From Anaerolineales bacterium (GTDB lineage: Bacteria > Chloroflexota > Anaerolineae > Anaerolineales > Villigracilaceae), in the NCBI GenBank assembly GCA_020847435.1, contig JADLBX010000045.1, positions 62,001 to 126,000 of the forward strand: a stretch of DNA of 64,000 nucleotides. The letters run 5' to 3'. The translations under genes were made by a program, and so were the position numbers. The notes under the pieces were generated by a model. That model ran no database searches, had not been told where the DNA came from, and saw only the letters and a program-made list of their open reading frames with translations. This document shows, piece after piece, positions 34,298 to 43,596 of the stretch (position 1 is its first letter; every line of letters begins with the position of its first letter).

Positions 34298-35314
34298 TCA
34301 ATTTTGACTACCCATGATAACCTGCCTGGCGCGTTCCACCGCCAGGCTATCTTGCGCCGTAATCGGGGGAACGCCGCCTACGGTCAGGTAATTATAAAAA
34401 CGGGAAATCAATCGGCGCAAACCGGGATAGGCGCTTTCGTTGTTGATGATCCGCTTTGTCAAGTTGCTCGCCGCTGCCTGAAACTGCAACAGGGAGGCTT
34501 CAAAAGGTTGGATGATTTTGTGCGCGCGTGAGACGGCGCCGGGCAGGCGGAATGCAAAGCCATGAAACAGATCCGCAACATAAGTCGCTTTGTGGGCGGC
34601 AACGATCATTGAATTCTGCGTGGGGCGGGCGTTGAGGCTTATCTCAACTGTCAGACCGACGCCAACTGAATTATTCCGAATGTATGTTCCCAAAATTCGC
34701 AATTCGCCGGGCGCCGGGCGACTGGTAAGCCACCGAGTTTCGAGCGAGCCTGGCAATAAATCCTGCATCACCGAGAGCGGATGCGGAAGAATCTCAGCCA
34801 CAAGCAGATCGAGGTTTGTCAAGGATGTAGTTGTGCCTCCCGCAGAACGAATAACGAACGTCATTTGAGAAATTGCGCCGGCGTTAGGCAACCAGGAATG
34901 TAATCGCTGGATCCCGTCCTGAAAAATAAATTGATGCACCGGGCAGACCGTCAATCTGCGTTGCTCTGCCAGGTCAAAAATATATTGCGTATCTCCCAGC
35001 GTGTCTGCAAGCGGCTTTTCGATGAGCAGGTGTGCGCCGCTGTGTAGAGCCTGAATAGCCAGTTCCCGGTGAGTAGGCGCAGGAGTGCAGATATGGACGA
35101 CTTCTGGCTGGGCATGGTCCAAAGCATCTTCCAAACGAGAATAAACCCGCGCATTCTTTATGTGTCTCGCCAACCCAGCCGCACGGTTTTCGTCTGAATC
35201 TACAATTGCCAGGACTTGCCCGCCAACACTGCGGATCGCGGCGACATGCCAACGCCCCATCAGCCCGGCGCCTACCACAATGGCGTTCACTCCGGTCTTT
35301 CGAATGGGGGTCAT
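34298..35314 (-). CDS. Gfo/Idh/MocA-family oxidoreductase
   Basis: The 338-residue NAD(P)-dependent sugar oxidoreductase has the Rossmann start VVGAGLMGRWHVAAI and the family's EKPL motif (LLIEKPLADTL), where Lys is catalytic. Families like this oxidise or isomerise nucleotide-sugar C3 or C5 positions. It sits in the polysaccharide locus, three bases after the methyltransferase and seven bases before the heme-like gene, so a nucleotide-sugar role is likely. A second such gene lies at 50117. Confidence 0.9.
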   Translation of the reverse strand: MTPIRKTGVNAIVVGAGLMGRWHVAAIRSVGGQVLAIVDSDENRAAGLARHIKNARVYSRLEDALDHAQPEVVHICTPAPTHRELAIQALHSGAHLLIEKPLADTLGDTQYIFDLAEQRRLTVCPVHQFIFQDGIQRLHSWLPNAGAISQMTFVIRSAGGTTTSLTNLDLLVAEILPHPLSVMQDLLPGSLETRWLTSRPAPGELRILGTYIRNNSVGVGLTVEISLNARPTQNSMIVAAHKATYVADLFHGFAFRLPGAVSRAHKIIQPFEASLLQFQAAASNLTKRIINNESAYPGLRRLISRFYNYLTVGGVPPITAQDSLAVERARQVIMGSQN

Positions 35315-35317
35315 ACG

Positions 35318-36118
35318 TCAGCCCTTGCGAGATACGACGGCAGTGGAATGCCCGAACGGCAGGTTGACGCCCACTTTGCCGATCAGCCATGCTTCAAACG
35401 CGAGAACGCGATAAATCGCTCGGTTCAACCAGGCTTTTTCCGGCGGATAAGGTTTAATACTCAAGCCGGGTCCAATGGCGCGGACTTTGTGGTGACCGGC
35501 CTGGGCATATTCGCGCAACATTGCCCAAAAGCCGGGGATGGCATTCAGGTAGGTGGCGCGCATCGTTTCCAACCCGGTCTGTTCAACCATCTTCGCCAAT
35601 TCCGACAAATAGTAACGCCGATACTGATCCGGGTCGGCGCCTTCGAGCGGACGATGTCCGCGCGCAGAATTTGTCCGCAGGTAAAGCAGCCCCCCCGGTC
35701 GCAAGAGGCGGGCGAATTCTCGTATGGCAGTGAGATCGGCGCCTGCCGGAGTCAAATGCTGAATCGTGTCAATGCAAATGATCAAGTCGAAGGAATCTGA
35801 ATGAAAAGGTAATTGCGACGCGCTCGCGATCGCCAGCGCATGCGCGCCGCGCTGACGACAGAACTGCAACGCATACGATGAAATATCAATGCCGACCACT
35901 TCCCCGTCCAACTGATAACGTTGGAGATAGCCCAGCAAGAAGCCGGTGCCACAGCCCACATCCAATACGCGCAGGCGCCTGCCGTTGAGGGCTGGTTGCA
36001 ACAGGGCATCCATGGCGTCACGTAACCCTTGCGCCCAGCCGTGCTGTTCTTCGATAGCGTGCAGCCGTTGGTAGTAATCCAGATCAAAGATTTGAGGGGC
36101 GTCATGTTGTTCGGTCAT
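35318..36118 (-). CDS. Class I SAM-dependent methyltransferase
   Basis: This 266-residue protein has the SAM-binding motif I LRVLDVGCGTGFLLGYL, then VVGIDISSYAL, the DLIICIDTIQHL (post-II acidic strand) and LLRPGGLLYL. The N-terminus and C-terminal tail are longer than the minimal fold. It would methylate a sugar or acceptor during polymer building. It overlaps nothing, with a 35-base gap from the GT4 gene upstream and 3 bases to the oxidoreductase. Confidence 0.92.
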   Translation of the reverse strand: MTEQHDAPQIFDLDYYQRLHAIEEQHGWAQGLRDAMDALLQPALNGRRLRVLDVGCGTGFLLGYLQRYQLDGEVVGIDISSYALQFCRQRGAHALAIASASQLPFHSDSFDLIICIDTIQHLTPAGADLTAIREFARLLRPGGLLYLRTNSARGHRPLEGADPDQYRRYYLSELAKMVEQTGLETMRATYLNAIPGFWAMLREYAQAGHHKVRAIGPGLSIKPYPPEKAWLNRAIYRVLAFEAWLIGKVGVNLPFGHSTAVVSRKG

Positions 36119-36153
36119 TGAATGAATTCATCCTTGTTCGATTCCATCTTTGT

Positions 36154-37365
36154 TTATTTTTCCGGGTGGAAGCCGTTCGGTTTTTCGAGCGCCGAACGAT
36201 ACAATTCGATCGTTTGCGCCGCCACTCTTTGCCATGAAAATTTTTCTGCGGCATAGCGGCGGAGGTATTGTGAATCATAATCCTGGCGATGTGCAAGCAT
36301 GGTTGCCATCGCGTCGGCGAGGCTGGCGGGGTCTTCGGTCGGGACTAGCGTGCCGACCGCATCGGTCACCACGTCTTCTGGTCCGCCGCAACGCGTGGCG
36401 ACCACTGGCGTGCCGCAAGCAAGCGCTTCGATGAGAACGGAGCCGAGAGTTTCGCGCCGACTTGGGAGAACGAAAAGTGTAGCGCGCCGCATCGCTTCGG
36501 CGACTTTAGCGGGAGGTTGAATTCCTAAAAAGCGAACATGCTTTGCAAGTCCGAGCTCTTCGGCAAGACGGATGAGGCGTTCCTCTCGCAATTGTGTTTG
36601 ACGATAAAAACTTCCGCCGATCAGCGAGAGTTGAGCGGCAGGGTTTCGTTCTATCAATAACTGCATCGCTTGTAAAAGAGTATCCACGCCTTTTGTTTCG
36701 TGAATGCGCCCTACGAACAGGATCGAATTATCATCAGGCTTTTGATCGACCGATAATGGACTAAACTGTTCCATATCCACACCGACAGGAAGCACTCGCA
36801 GACGGTCATGCTCGCCGGTGAAGCGGCTAACACTACGCCGAACAGATTGGCTGACGGCGATGTGAATCGAGGTTAGTTGAGCCGCATTCATCGCCTGCTT
36901 GCGGACAACCGGATACTGGTCTAACCATGGATGCCAAAACGCATGCTCGGTGACCACAAGCGGCACACCATAGCGTTGCGCTAGGCGCGCTCCGACCACG
37001 CCGTCCGGATAAATAAAATGGGCATGGATCAGATCAAAGGGGCGTTCGCGCCACATTCGATCAACCGTTTGCGAAACTCCCCAGAGGTATGCCTGCGCGT
37101 CCAAATTGTGAGTAGAGTAACCGGGTCCAGTAATGAAGCGGGGATGACGTACTTCAATATTGTCCGCCACTTCTCGATATGGAACTTGACGAAACCGTCG
37201 AAACTCACCAGGACCCGGAACAATGGGCGGGTAATACGGCACAGGAGCAACCACTCTCACGTTACATTCGTCAAGAGTAAATTTAGCCAACTGTTGGACC
37301 CAGGGTCCTACAAAAGGCAACACAGCATTGGGGTAGTTACGCGAGAGAACCAGTACGTTGATCAT
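36154..37365 (-). CDS. GT4-family glycosyltransferase
   Basis: The 403-residue GT-B enzyme has FVGPWVQQLAKF at the N-terminus, the region VGRIHETKGVDTLLQAMQLL and the donor-site RRETLGSVLIEALACGTPVVA. The Cys-rich insert of the GT4 at 28501 is absent. Its start overlaps the end of the epimerase gene by 29 bases, so translation is coupled. It is a cytoplasmic sugar transferase of this locus; donor and acceptor are unknown. Confidence 0.92.
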   Translation of the reverse strand: MINVLVLSRNYPNAVLPFVGPWVQQLAKFTLDECNVRVVAPVPYYPPIVPGPGEFRRFRQVPYREVADNIEVRHPRFITGPGYSTHNLDAQAYLWGVSQTVDRMWRERPFDLIHAHFIYPDGVVGARLAQRYGVPLVVTEHAFWHPWLDQYPVVRKQAMNAAQLTSIHIAVSQSVRRSVSRFTGEHDRLRVLPVGVDMEQFSPLSVDQKPDDNSILFVGRIHETKGVDTLLQAMQLLIERNPAAQLSLIGGSFYRQTQLREERLIRLAEELGLAKHVRFLGIQPPAKVAEAMRRATLFVLPSRRETLGSVLIEALACGTPVVATRCGGPEDVVTDAVGTLVPTEDPASLADAMATMLAHRQDYDSQYLRRYAAEKFSWQRVAAQTIELYRSALEKPNGFHPEK

Positions 37366-38323
37366 GCCAATTTAAAATATCTTCGATGATTTCGGAATAT
37401 GGACGAAATGTATAGCCTAATGCTTGCTCCGCCTTCGCAGAGGTGAAATATTGAAACTGGGAAGCGGTGAAGTGAACTTCGCGAGTAACAGGAGGTCGCC
37501 GTCCAGCAACGCTAAAAAGCGGATCAAGACTGGAAAGTATTCCAGTTACCGCCGGCGGGACAGGTATGAGCAGAATCTTCTTTCCCAATCTCTCAGCCGC
37601 CTTTCTCGCAACCTCTTTATACGTCAAATTCTCGCCCCCCAGGATGTAGCGCTCGCCGGTCTTGCCGCGTTCCAGCGCAGACACCATTCCATTCACAACA
37701 TCTTCAACATGTACCAGGTTCCTTCCGCCGGAATAATAAGATGCGAGCCGCCGGTTGCGAATCTTTTCCACCCACTCGCTCCCGCGGTAATGCTCCCCAA
37801 GTTCTCCAAAGAGCGTCGCTGGGTTCACAATAACGGCATCCAATCCAGATTTACAACCGTTTAGGACAATTTCTTCTCCACGTTTTTTGGTTATTGCATA
37901 ATTGAGTTTCCCGTGTCCCAAGTTGAAAGGGAAAGATTCGTCTGCGGGCGGTTGTCCACGCGCTGGAAAACCAACCGCGGCGATACTGCTAACGAAAATT
38001 AGTCGTTGGACGCCCGCGCGCTGACAGGCGGCGACAACGTTCCGAGTCCCTTCGATGTTGACCCGGTTCTGCACGTCCCGTTCTTTGCTCCAATACGCCA
38101 GATGCGCGGCGGCATGGATAACGACTGCCTGTCCACGCGCCGCAGCCTCCATCGAGGCTGAATCGGTAACGTCGCCTAACGCGCGATCAACTTTGATCCC
38201 GTTCAAGATACTGGCATTAGAACTAGCTCGCCATAATGCGGTTACCCGATGACCGCGCTCGACCAGGTTGCGGCAAAGATGATAACCTAACAACCCGGTC
38301 GCGCCGGTTACCAAAATTTTCAT
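37337..38323 (-). CDS. NAD-dependent SDR epimerase/dehydratase
   Basis: This 328-residue extended SDR has the GATGLLGYHLCRNL nucleotide loop (TGxxGxxG), FVSSIAAVG, and the YAITKKRGE catalytic Tyr-x3-Lys pair. Its overall sequence is nearer to dihydroflavonol-4-reductase-like or HpnA-like proteins than to GalE, so the substrate may be a lipid-linked sugar or other ketone. It lies next to the GT4 gene and the B12-radical SAM gene, eight bases before the latter's stop. Confidence 0.88.
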   Translation of the reverse strand: MKILVTGATGLLGYHLCRNLVERGHRVTALWRASSNASILNGIKVDRALGDVTDSASMEAAARGQAVVIHAAAHLAYWSKERDVQNRVNIEGTRNVVAACQRAGVQRLIFVSSIAAVGFPARGQPPADESFPFNLGHGKLNYAITKKRGEEIVLNGCKSGLDAVIVNPATLFGELGEHYRGSEWVEKIRNRRLASYYSGGRNLVHVEDVVNGMVSALERGKTGERYILGGENLTYKEVARKAAERLGKKILLIPVPPAVTGILSSLDPLFSVAGRRPPVTREVHFTASQFQYFTSAKAEQALGYTFRPYSEIIEDILNWHDQRTGSLA

Positions 38324-38331
38324 TGTCTAGT

Positions 38332-39846
38332 TTAGGAGGCGGCGTGAAGAACCGGTTGAAAGCGGCGCGTGAATCGCAATTTTCCGACATGGAAAAATAA
38401 CCGGGCCATGTTCAGAAAGATCGCATCCACCACAGCCTTTAGCGGGCGATACCAGAAGCCAGGGTGCGGTTCTTTCAAAATACCTTTGCGATTGATCAGG
38501 AATCCGCCAATGAACTGGGCAAACCGCCCAAGCTGAGCGACCTGTTTGCGGGTGAGGTTCTCGTTCCCCATGTCGCCATCGTAACAGTTGATGTATGCAT
38601 ACTCGTCCTCGGTCGCCTGTCCGTGTTCGATAGCCCACTCACGCAATTTGGTTCCGATCAATGGCGAGGCGGTCGTGAACTGCACCCAATCCGCGCGCAA
38701 TTCAATCGAAAACTGAATCGTGCTGAGAATGGTATCCACCGTGTCTCCGGGCAGCCCCACGATGAAGAAGCCATAGGTCCGAATCCCCAATTCCTGACAG
38801 AGACGGATCGTCTTCAGGAACTGTTCGCGCGTAATGGGCTTGCGCCCGGAATTGGCTTGGATTTCAACCTCGGCGCTTTCCACACCAAAGTTGATACCGA
38901 TACAGCCGACCTCCGCCATCGCCCGGAGAGTCTCTTCTCGTAAACAGTCCACCCGCGTCTCGCACTTCCATTCGAACTGTAATCCACGCCGTTTGATCTC
39001 CGCGCAGATTTGAAGGACCCGATTCTGATTCAGGGAGAAGATGGGGTCGCGGAAAAGAATATATTCGATACCCAGGTCTTTAATCAGATGTTCGATCTCA
39101 TCCACTACGTTTTGTGGGGTCCGCAAACGAAAGAGCGCTCCTTGACCGACCGGGTAAGGACAGTAATGACACCCGACCGGGCAACCGCGCGAGGTGAGCA
39201 TGGGCAGGAAGCGCACGTGCGAACGCAAGGATGAGCGCGGGATTTTATATTCATGATAGGGAAACAGTTCCCATTTAGGGAAGGGCACTTCGTCCAGAAT
39301 TTTAATAAAGGGGCGATCCGGATTGGCAACCCAGCCCGCCTCCGTCCGGAAATGCAAGCCAGAAATCGAATCTTCCGGTTGGTTTGTGACCAACTCCAAA
39401 GCCGGCAGGTCTGGTTCACCCAATAGCAAATAATCAAGACATGTCTCGCGTTCCAAGCGTTTTACAACATGGGGAACGATCGCGCCATAGATGGCAATTT
39501 TGACTAAGGGCTGGCGTGCCTTGACCTCTGCGCAAAAAGCAACGTCAGAATCCAAGGTCGGACCCGAGGTGCGGACAACGAGCAACGCGCTCCCACGCGA
39601 CTCGTCGAGAAGCTGACCCGCCTTTTCAACTGCTTTCCCTTGATCCAGGCGTTCTCCCAAACACTCCATGACTTGGACCGGAATCCCCTTGGCTTCTAAA
39701 TGTCCCGCCAGATAAACCAAATCTACGGGCGGCATGAAGGTCGCGCCTGGGGGATACAATTGCCCAAAGCCCCCCATCGAGTCTTTATTCGACACATACC
39801 CGGGAGGGTTTGGGGGATTCACAAGCAGAATTTTATCGAATTGCAT
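38332..39846 (-). CDS. B12-binding radical SAM protein
   Basis: The 504-residue enzyme begins with a B12-binding-like domain (NPPNPPGYV, then LVVRTSGPTLDSD) and continues with a radical SAM core holding the CxxxCxxC cluster motif RGCPVGCHYC. Such enzymes methylate or alkylate carbon or phosphorus centres, or rearrange hydrocarbon chains (family knowledge). A basic C-terminus with a likely membrane-hugging stretch follows. In this locus it could modify a sugar or a lipid carrier, but the target is unknown. Confidence 0.9.
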   Translation of the reverse strand: MQFDKILLVNPPNPPGYVSNKDSMGGFGQLYPPGATFMPPVDLVYLAGHLEAKGIPVQVMECLGERLDQGKAVEKAGQLLDESRGSALLVVRTSGPTLDSDVAFCAEVKARQPLVKIAIYGAIVPHVVKRLERETCLDYLLLGEPDLPALELVTNQPEDSISGLHFRTEAGWVANPDRPFIKILDEVPFPKWELFPYHEYKIPRSSLRSHVRFLPMLTSRGCPVGCHYCPYPVGQGALFRLRTPQNVVDEIEHLIKDLGIEYILFRDPIFSLNQNRVLQICAEIKRRGLQFEWKCETRVDCLREETLRAMAEVGCIGINFGVESAEVEIQANSGRKPITREQFLKTIRLCQELGIRTYGFFIVGLPGDTVDTILSTIQFSIELRADWVQFTTASPLIGTKLREWAIEHGQATEDEYAYINCYDGDMGNENLTRKQVAQLGRFAQFIGGFLINRKGILKEPHPGFWYRPLKAVVDAIFLNMARLFFHVGKLRFTRRFQPVLHAAS

Positions 39847-39893
39847 GACGCCTCACTTTTCTTTTATTGAAGTAAACGGTTTGATCTAGATCG

Positions 39894-41354
39894 CTAGCCT
39901 GCTGAGCGGGAAAAACGCGCCAACACTTGGCGAAGTTCCTGCCGCCCAAAAAACAACGCTAACCCAACACTGAAAATCAAAAAATACCCTGTGGCAAAAA
40001 CAACAGTTTTCAAGTCCAACGCGCTCTCGCGGAACAACAAACCCGCGAGGATTAACCCAACCAGCCCATATACGCCCAGCGCCCACTGCACTTTGGAAAT
40101 TGACCAGCCAAAGCGCGAGGTTAAACGGAAACTACAGAGAACCAATATCGCAAGGCTGGAAAAAATATAACCGCCCGCAACGCCATAAATACCCAATGCT
40201 GGAGTCAGTCCCCAGGCGATCACACCGAGGGAAAGCTGACTCAAACCAACGACGATCACGTAAACGATCAGGTCGTTAATCCCGATGAGCGCCGCCTGAC
40301 CTACTCCTGCAAGTTGCGCCAGGAATTGCGCCACGACAAACAGATAAAAGAATTGACTCACTTCAATGAAATTCTGCGAGTAAAAAAGGGAGATCAACAT
40401 GCGCGCAAATAATACCATTGGTATTGCCAATAAGGGCATTACGAGTAATAGCTTGCGCTGGAATTCTATCGCGGCAGATATTTTCTGACTGACATCACCG
40501 GCTCTATTCATCATGGGAGTTAAGTACAGACCGTTGGCGGGATTCAAAACCAAATTCAAGGCGGTCGCCAGACCAATGGCGGCTTGCATCAATCCAGTTT
40601 GCGCTTCACCGACGCTGCGTAAGACCGCTAAACGGGCAACCATATTGGAAAGTGGCAGGATGTATGAAATGCTAAACATGATCAGAGTAAAACTAACAAT
40701 ATCGGGATTCATGCGGATCTGCTTACGCAAATCCGCATCTCGATCTATGAATGGCAAGGAAAATTTCCATTTCAAGAAGAACAACATTGCTAGAACGAGC
40801 AGGTAGTTGCCGAACATGGTTGCCCAATAATAACCAAATACCCCGGCAAGTTGCGTTCCCACTACGGCGCCAACAGTTTGAACCATGGCGATCACCAACA
40901 AGAAAATCGCCGAAAGGCGGGCTTGCTGTCCGGCGGCCAGCGCTTGTACCATGAAATATTGAAGCGCCATTGCAGGCACAGAGAGCAATGCCGGGACCAA
41001 GAGTCCGCGATAAGCGCCGAGATCGGCGCCAAGCCAGGCAGGTTGAATGAAAACGACCACAAGCGCCAGACCAGAACCGAGGGTCGTCAGCGCGAGAACC
41101 GCAGAAAGTAATCCGGAATACGAATGCCGGAAAGCGCCAGCGCCCTGACTGTGCGCGCGTGAAAGGAAGCGCACAGAGGCAAACGGCAACCCGATCGCAC
41201 TGATCTGTAACACCAGTAGGGACGCTTGATCCACGATGCTGGTCGCTCCAATCCCTTCGGGACCGAGAAGTAGGGCAAGCGCTTTGGCGCGCAACACGTT
41301 AAAAATTACGGCAAGGACTTGAATGCCTCCCAGGGTGGCGATCATCCGCATCAT
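39894..41354 (-). CDS. wzx: Polysaccharide flippase, Wzx/MATE-like
   Basis: This 486-residue protein has about 12-14 hydrophobic segments and the N-terminal stretch LRAKALALLLGPEGIGATSI typical of the RfbX/PST flippases of the MVF superfamily. It would move lipid-linked repeat units from the inner to the outer face of the membrane. Two ATGs lie at the start (41354 and 41348). It is the only flippase gene in the window and is the core of the polysaccharide assembly machinery here. Confidence 0.9.
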   Translation of the reverse strand: MMRMIATLGGIQVLAVIFNVLRAKALALLLGPEGIGATSIVDQASLLVLQISAIGLPFASVRFLSRAHSQGAGAFRHSYSGLLSAVLALTTLGSGLALVVVFIQPAWLGADLGAYRGLLVPALLSVPAMALQYFMVQALAAGQQARLSAIFLLVIAMVQTVGAVVGTQLAGVFGYYWATMFGNYLLVLAMLFFLKWKFSLPFIDRDADLRKQIRMNPDIVSFTLIMFSISYILPLSNMVARLAVLRSVGEAQTGLMQAAIGLATALNLVLNPANGLYLTPMMNRAGDVSQKISAAIEFQRKLLLVMPLLAIPMVLFARMLISLFYSQNFIEVSQFFYLFVVAQFLAQLAGVGQAALIGINDLIVYVIVVGLSQLSLGVIAWGLTPALGIYGVAGGYIFSSLAILVLCSFRLTSRFGWSISKVQWALGVYGLVGLILAGLLFRESALDLKTVVFATGYFLIFSVGLALFFGRQELRQVLARFSRSAG

Positions 41355-41377
41355 CTACGAAATGTCCAGATTAACGA

Positions 41378-42499
41378 TCATTGTGGAGGATCCAGGTTGA
41401 CTTCGGCGTCTTCGCGAATTATTTGACGGAAGCGATTCGCAAACGCGCGTTTGGTAAAAGATTCGTAGCGCGAGGAAGCCAGGAACTCACGAGCGCGTAG
41501 GCGGAATCCATCGATCTCGGAAGCGGATAACGATTTGAGAAATTTTTCCAGGGATGAGTAATCCGAAAATTTCCGCATATCAATATAACAATCCGCAGGG
41601 ATATACTCTTCGATATCCGGCGCCCCGAGGTAGACCGGGATCGTTCCGGCAAAAAAACAATCAAATATCTTTTCGGTGATCCAGCCTTTTAGAACGGAAT
41701 TTTCGAAGCACAGGGCAAATGCATAGTTTCCCAATGTATTCGACTTCGATTCGGCTTTCCCCTTGTACACGCGCCGCGCCGCTTCGAGTAAAGGATCGGG
41801 TTTAATCTTTTGCCAGTGAGTTAAACCATACCGATAAAGGCGGATGAACGTATAAGGGATGCGCGTGCGTCCCAAACGCCAGGATGGCTCGTTCCATCCG
41901 ATGCCATACAGGTCAATCTCGCCGTGTTGGCTGAAGTGAGCGACCGCGCGCATCCGCTCTGTATAAAGTTCATGCCAGTACAGACGAGGAAGTTTATTGG
42001 CGTTGATCATCACGAGGAATTTACGATCGCGCCGCGACCAGATTGGCTCATGCACTTGATCGAAGGACTGGGGCCAAAAAAATTGCCGACTGTTCAAAGG
42101 AATTTTAGTAAAAGGCAGGAGCGAGGCGCTATCGCTCCAGGTGAAGACGCGCCGAAAATTATCTTGCAACCGAGCTACATTACGATAGATTGACGGTTCG
42201 ACAACGGGGCTCTCGAAAATAAAAAAGGCGCTGAGGATCACATCCGGGCGGCGCTTTAATCGCTTGTAATCACGGAATAGCCCGAATGAAATGTATAGAT
42301 TCAGATGATGGTTGGACTGTTCAGGCAACAAATCCGCCGTATGGACTTCGATCCCTTGCTGTTCGAGATAATTGCGTAAATAAATGTGGGGCGCCATAAG
42401 GTCGTCGCCGGCATAACGCGTTTTTTCGCTCGAAAACAGGCGGTCCTGGAGAAAATGATGGGAAGGCGGATCAATAAAAACTTGGATATTTTTTTTCAT
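41378..42499 (-). CDS. GT10 fucosyltransferase-like enzyme
   Basis: The 373-residue protein has the alpha-1,3/4-fucosyltransferase C-terminal region: YAFALCFENS, then GWITEKIFDCFFAGTIPVYLG and the IPADCYIDMRKF ending, which is the GDP-fucose-binding half of GT10 enzymes. The N-terminal half differs from animal enzymes and has no membrane helix. It would add fucose or a related 6-deoxy sugar to an oligosaccharide. The start at ATG 42499 is chosen; one at 42526 is also possible. GDP-sugar epimerase genes are nearby at 44885. Confidence 0.85.
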   Translation of the reverse strand: MKKNIQVFIDPPSHHFLQDRLFSSEKTRYAGDDLMAPHIYLRNYLEQQGIEVHTADLLPEQSNHHLNLYISFGLFRDYKRLKRRPDVILSAFFIFESPVVEPSIYRNVARLQDNFRRVFTWSDSASLLPFTKIPLNSRQFFWPQSFDQVHEPIWSRRDRKFLVMINANKLPRLYWHELYTERMRAVAHFSQHGEIDLYGIGWNEPSWRLGRTRIPYTFIRLYRYGLTHWQKIKPDPLLEAARRVYKGKAESKSNTLGNYAFALCFENSVLKGWITEKIFDCFFAGTIPVYLGAPDIEEYIPADCYIDMRKFSDYSSLEKFLKSLSASEIDGFRLRAREFLASSRYESFTKRAFANRFRQIIREDAEVNLDPPQ

Positions 42500-42546
42500 T
42501 GGACGAAAACCTTGGTAAATATGCACGAGGCGGCAAGCGCCATGGG

Positions 42547-43596
42547 TTAACTCAAAAGACTAGCCGACACGCGCGCAACGCTTAAAACCAACCCTAGTTT
42601 TAGAAGGAGGCGCTTCACGATCACTGCTACCTTGCGCCAGCCCAGATCTGTAGTTCGAACCAACAGCGTCTGCCATGGGAAGGAATGGTTGAGAAGTTCA
42701 CGCGCCTCCGGCAATCTGCCTAACCGGACACAATTCAACGCGCGGACGGTCTCATCTGCCCGGCGATGATAACTGTATTCCAGCAAAGCGAGCGGATCAA
42801 TGGCGGTGGTGGATGGAATTAATCTCAGGTATTGATCCATAACAACAAAAAAATGATCTTCATGCGTTCGTAAGCGTTCATAACTGGAAGAGACCTGGCT
42901 GGAGCCGCGCCGGTAATACATCAGATACTCGTCTAGGATCGCAACCGGATATTGGTGGGCAATCCGCAGCCACATCTCCAAATCTCCCACGATCTCATAC
43001 TCAGCTCTGAATGGACCGACCGCCTTCAAGACCTCGGCGCGGCACATGAACGTCGGAGTTCGAAAAACCCGATTGCGGTGTCGCAGAAGGATCGACATAA
43101 TTTCCGCGAAGCCTAAAGCAGAATTAGGGTGGATCTCGGGTAGCAGTTTCATCTTGCCAATCGTTCGACCCAGGTCATCGACGCGCCAATCAAGAGCGAA
43201 GACTGCACCAACATCGGGATGGTCTCTAAGAAACGTTATCTCTTTGAGAACAATATCGGGATGATAATAATCGTCTGAATGGTAGATGGCGACATATTCG
43301 CCGCGCGCCTGACTCACGAGATGGTTCACGTTTTCGAACTGACCGAGATTGACACGATTGCGGAGGTAGCGCATGCGTGGATCTTGAAATGAATGGACCA
43401 CCTCTTCGGTGTTATCCGGCGAGGCATCATCGCCCACAATGATCTCCATATTCGAATAAGTCTGGCTGACAATAGAATCCAAGCTTTGCGCTAAAAACCG
43501 TGCGTCTCGATAAGTTGGGATGCACACGCTGACCAAAGGACGCTCGACCGTCACAGGCTTATTGACGCTCAAGGGTTGACCGATACTGGGCAGCAT
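42547..43596 (-). CDS. GT2-family glycosyltransferase
   Basis: The 349-residue GT-A enzyme has VSVCIPTYRDARFL, DDASPDNTEE, and the DxD-like AIYHSDDYYHPDIV motif, with a long helical C-terminal part (about 250-349) including YHRRADETVRAL. Unlike the four membrane-end GT2 proteins of the locus, it has no GE/GY tail. It would use a nucleotide sugar on the cytoplasmic face. Its start overlaps the end of the GT39-like gene by 38 bases. Confidence 0.9.
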   Translation of the reverse strand: MLPSIGQPLSVNKPVTVERPLVSVCIPTYRDARFLAQSLDSIVSQTYSNMEIIVGDDASPDNTEEVVHSFQDPRMRYLRNRVNLGQFENVNHLVSQARGEYVAIYHSDDYYHPDIVLKEITFLRDHPDVGAVFALDWRVDDLGRTIGKMKLLPEIHPNSALGFAEIMSILLRHRNRVFRTPTFMCRAEVLKAVGPFRAEYEIVGDLEMWLRIAHQYPVAILDEYLMYYRRGSSQVSSSYERLRTHEDHFFVVMDQYLRLIPSTTAIDPLALLEYSYHRRADETVRALNCVRLGRLPEARELLNHSFPWQTLLVRTTDLGWRKVAVIVKRLLLKLGLVLSVARVSASLLS

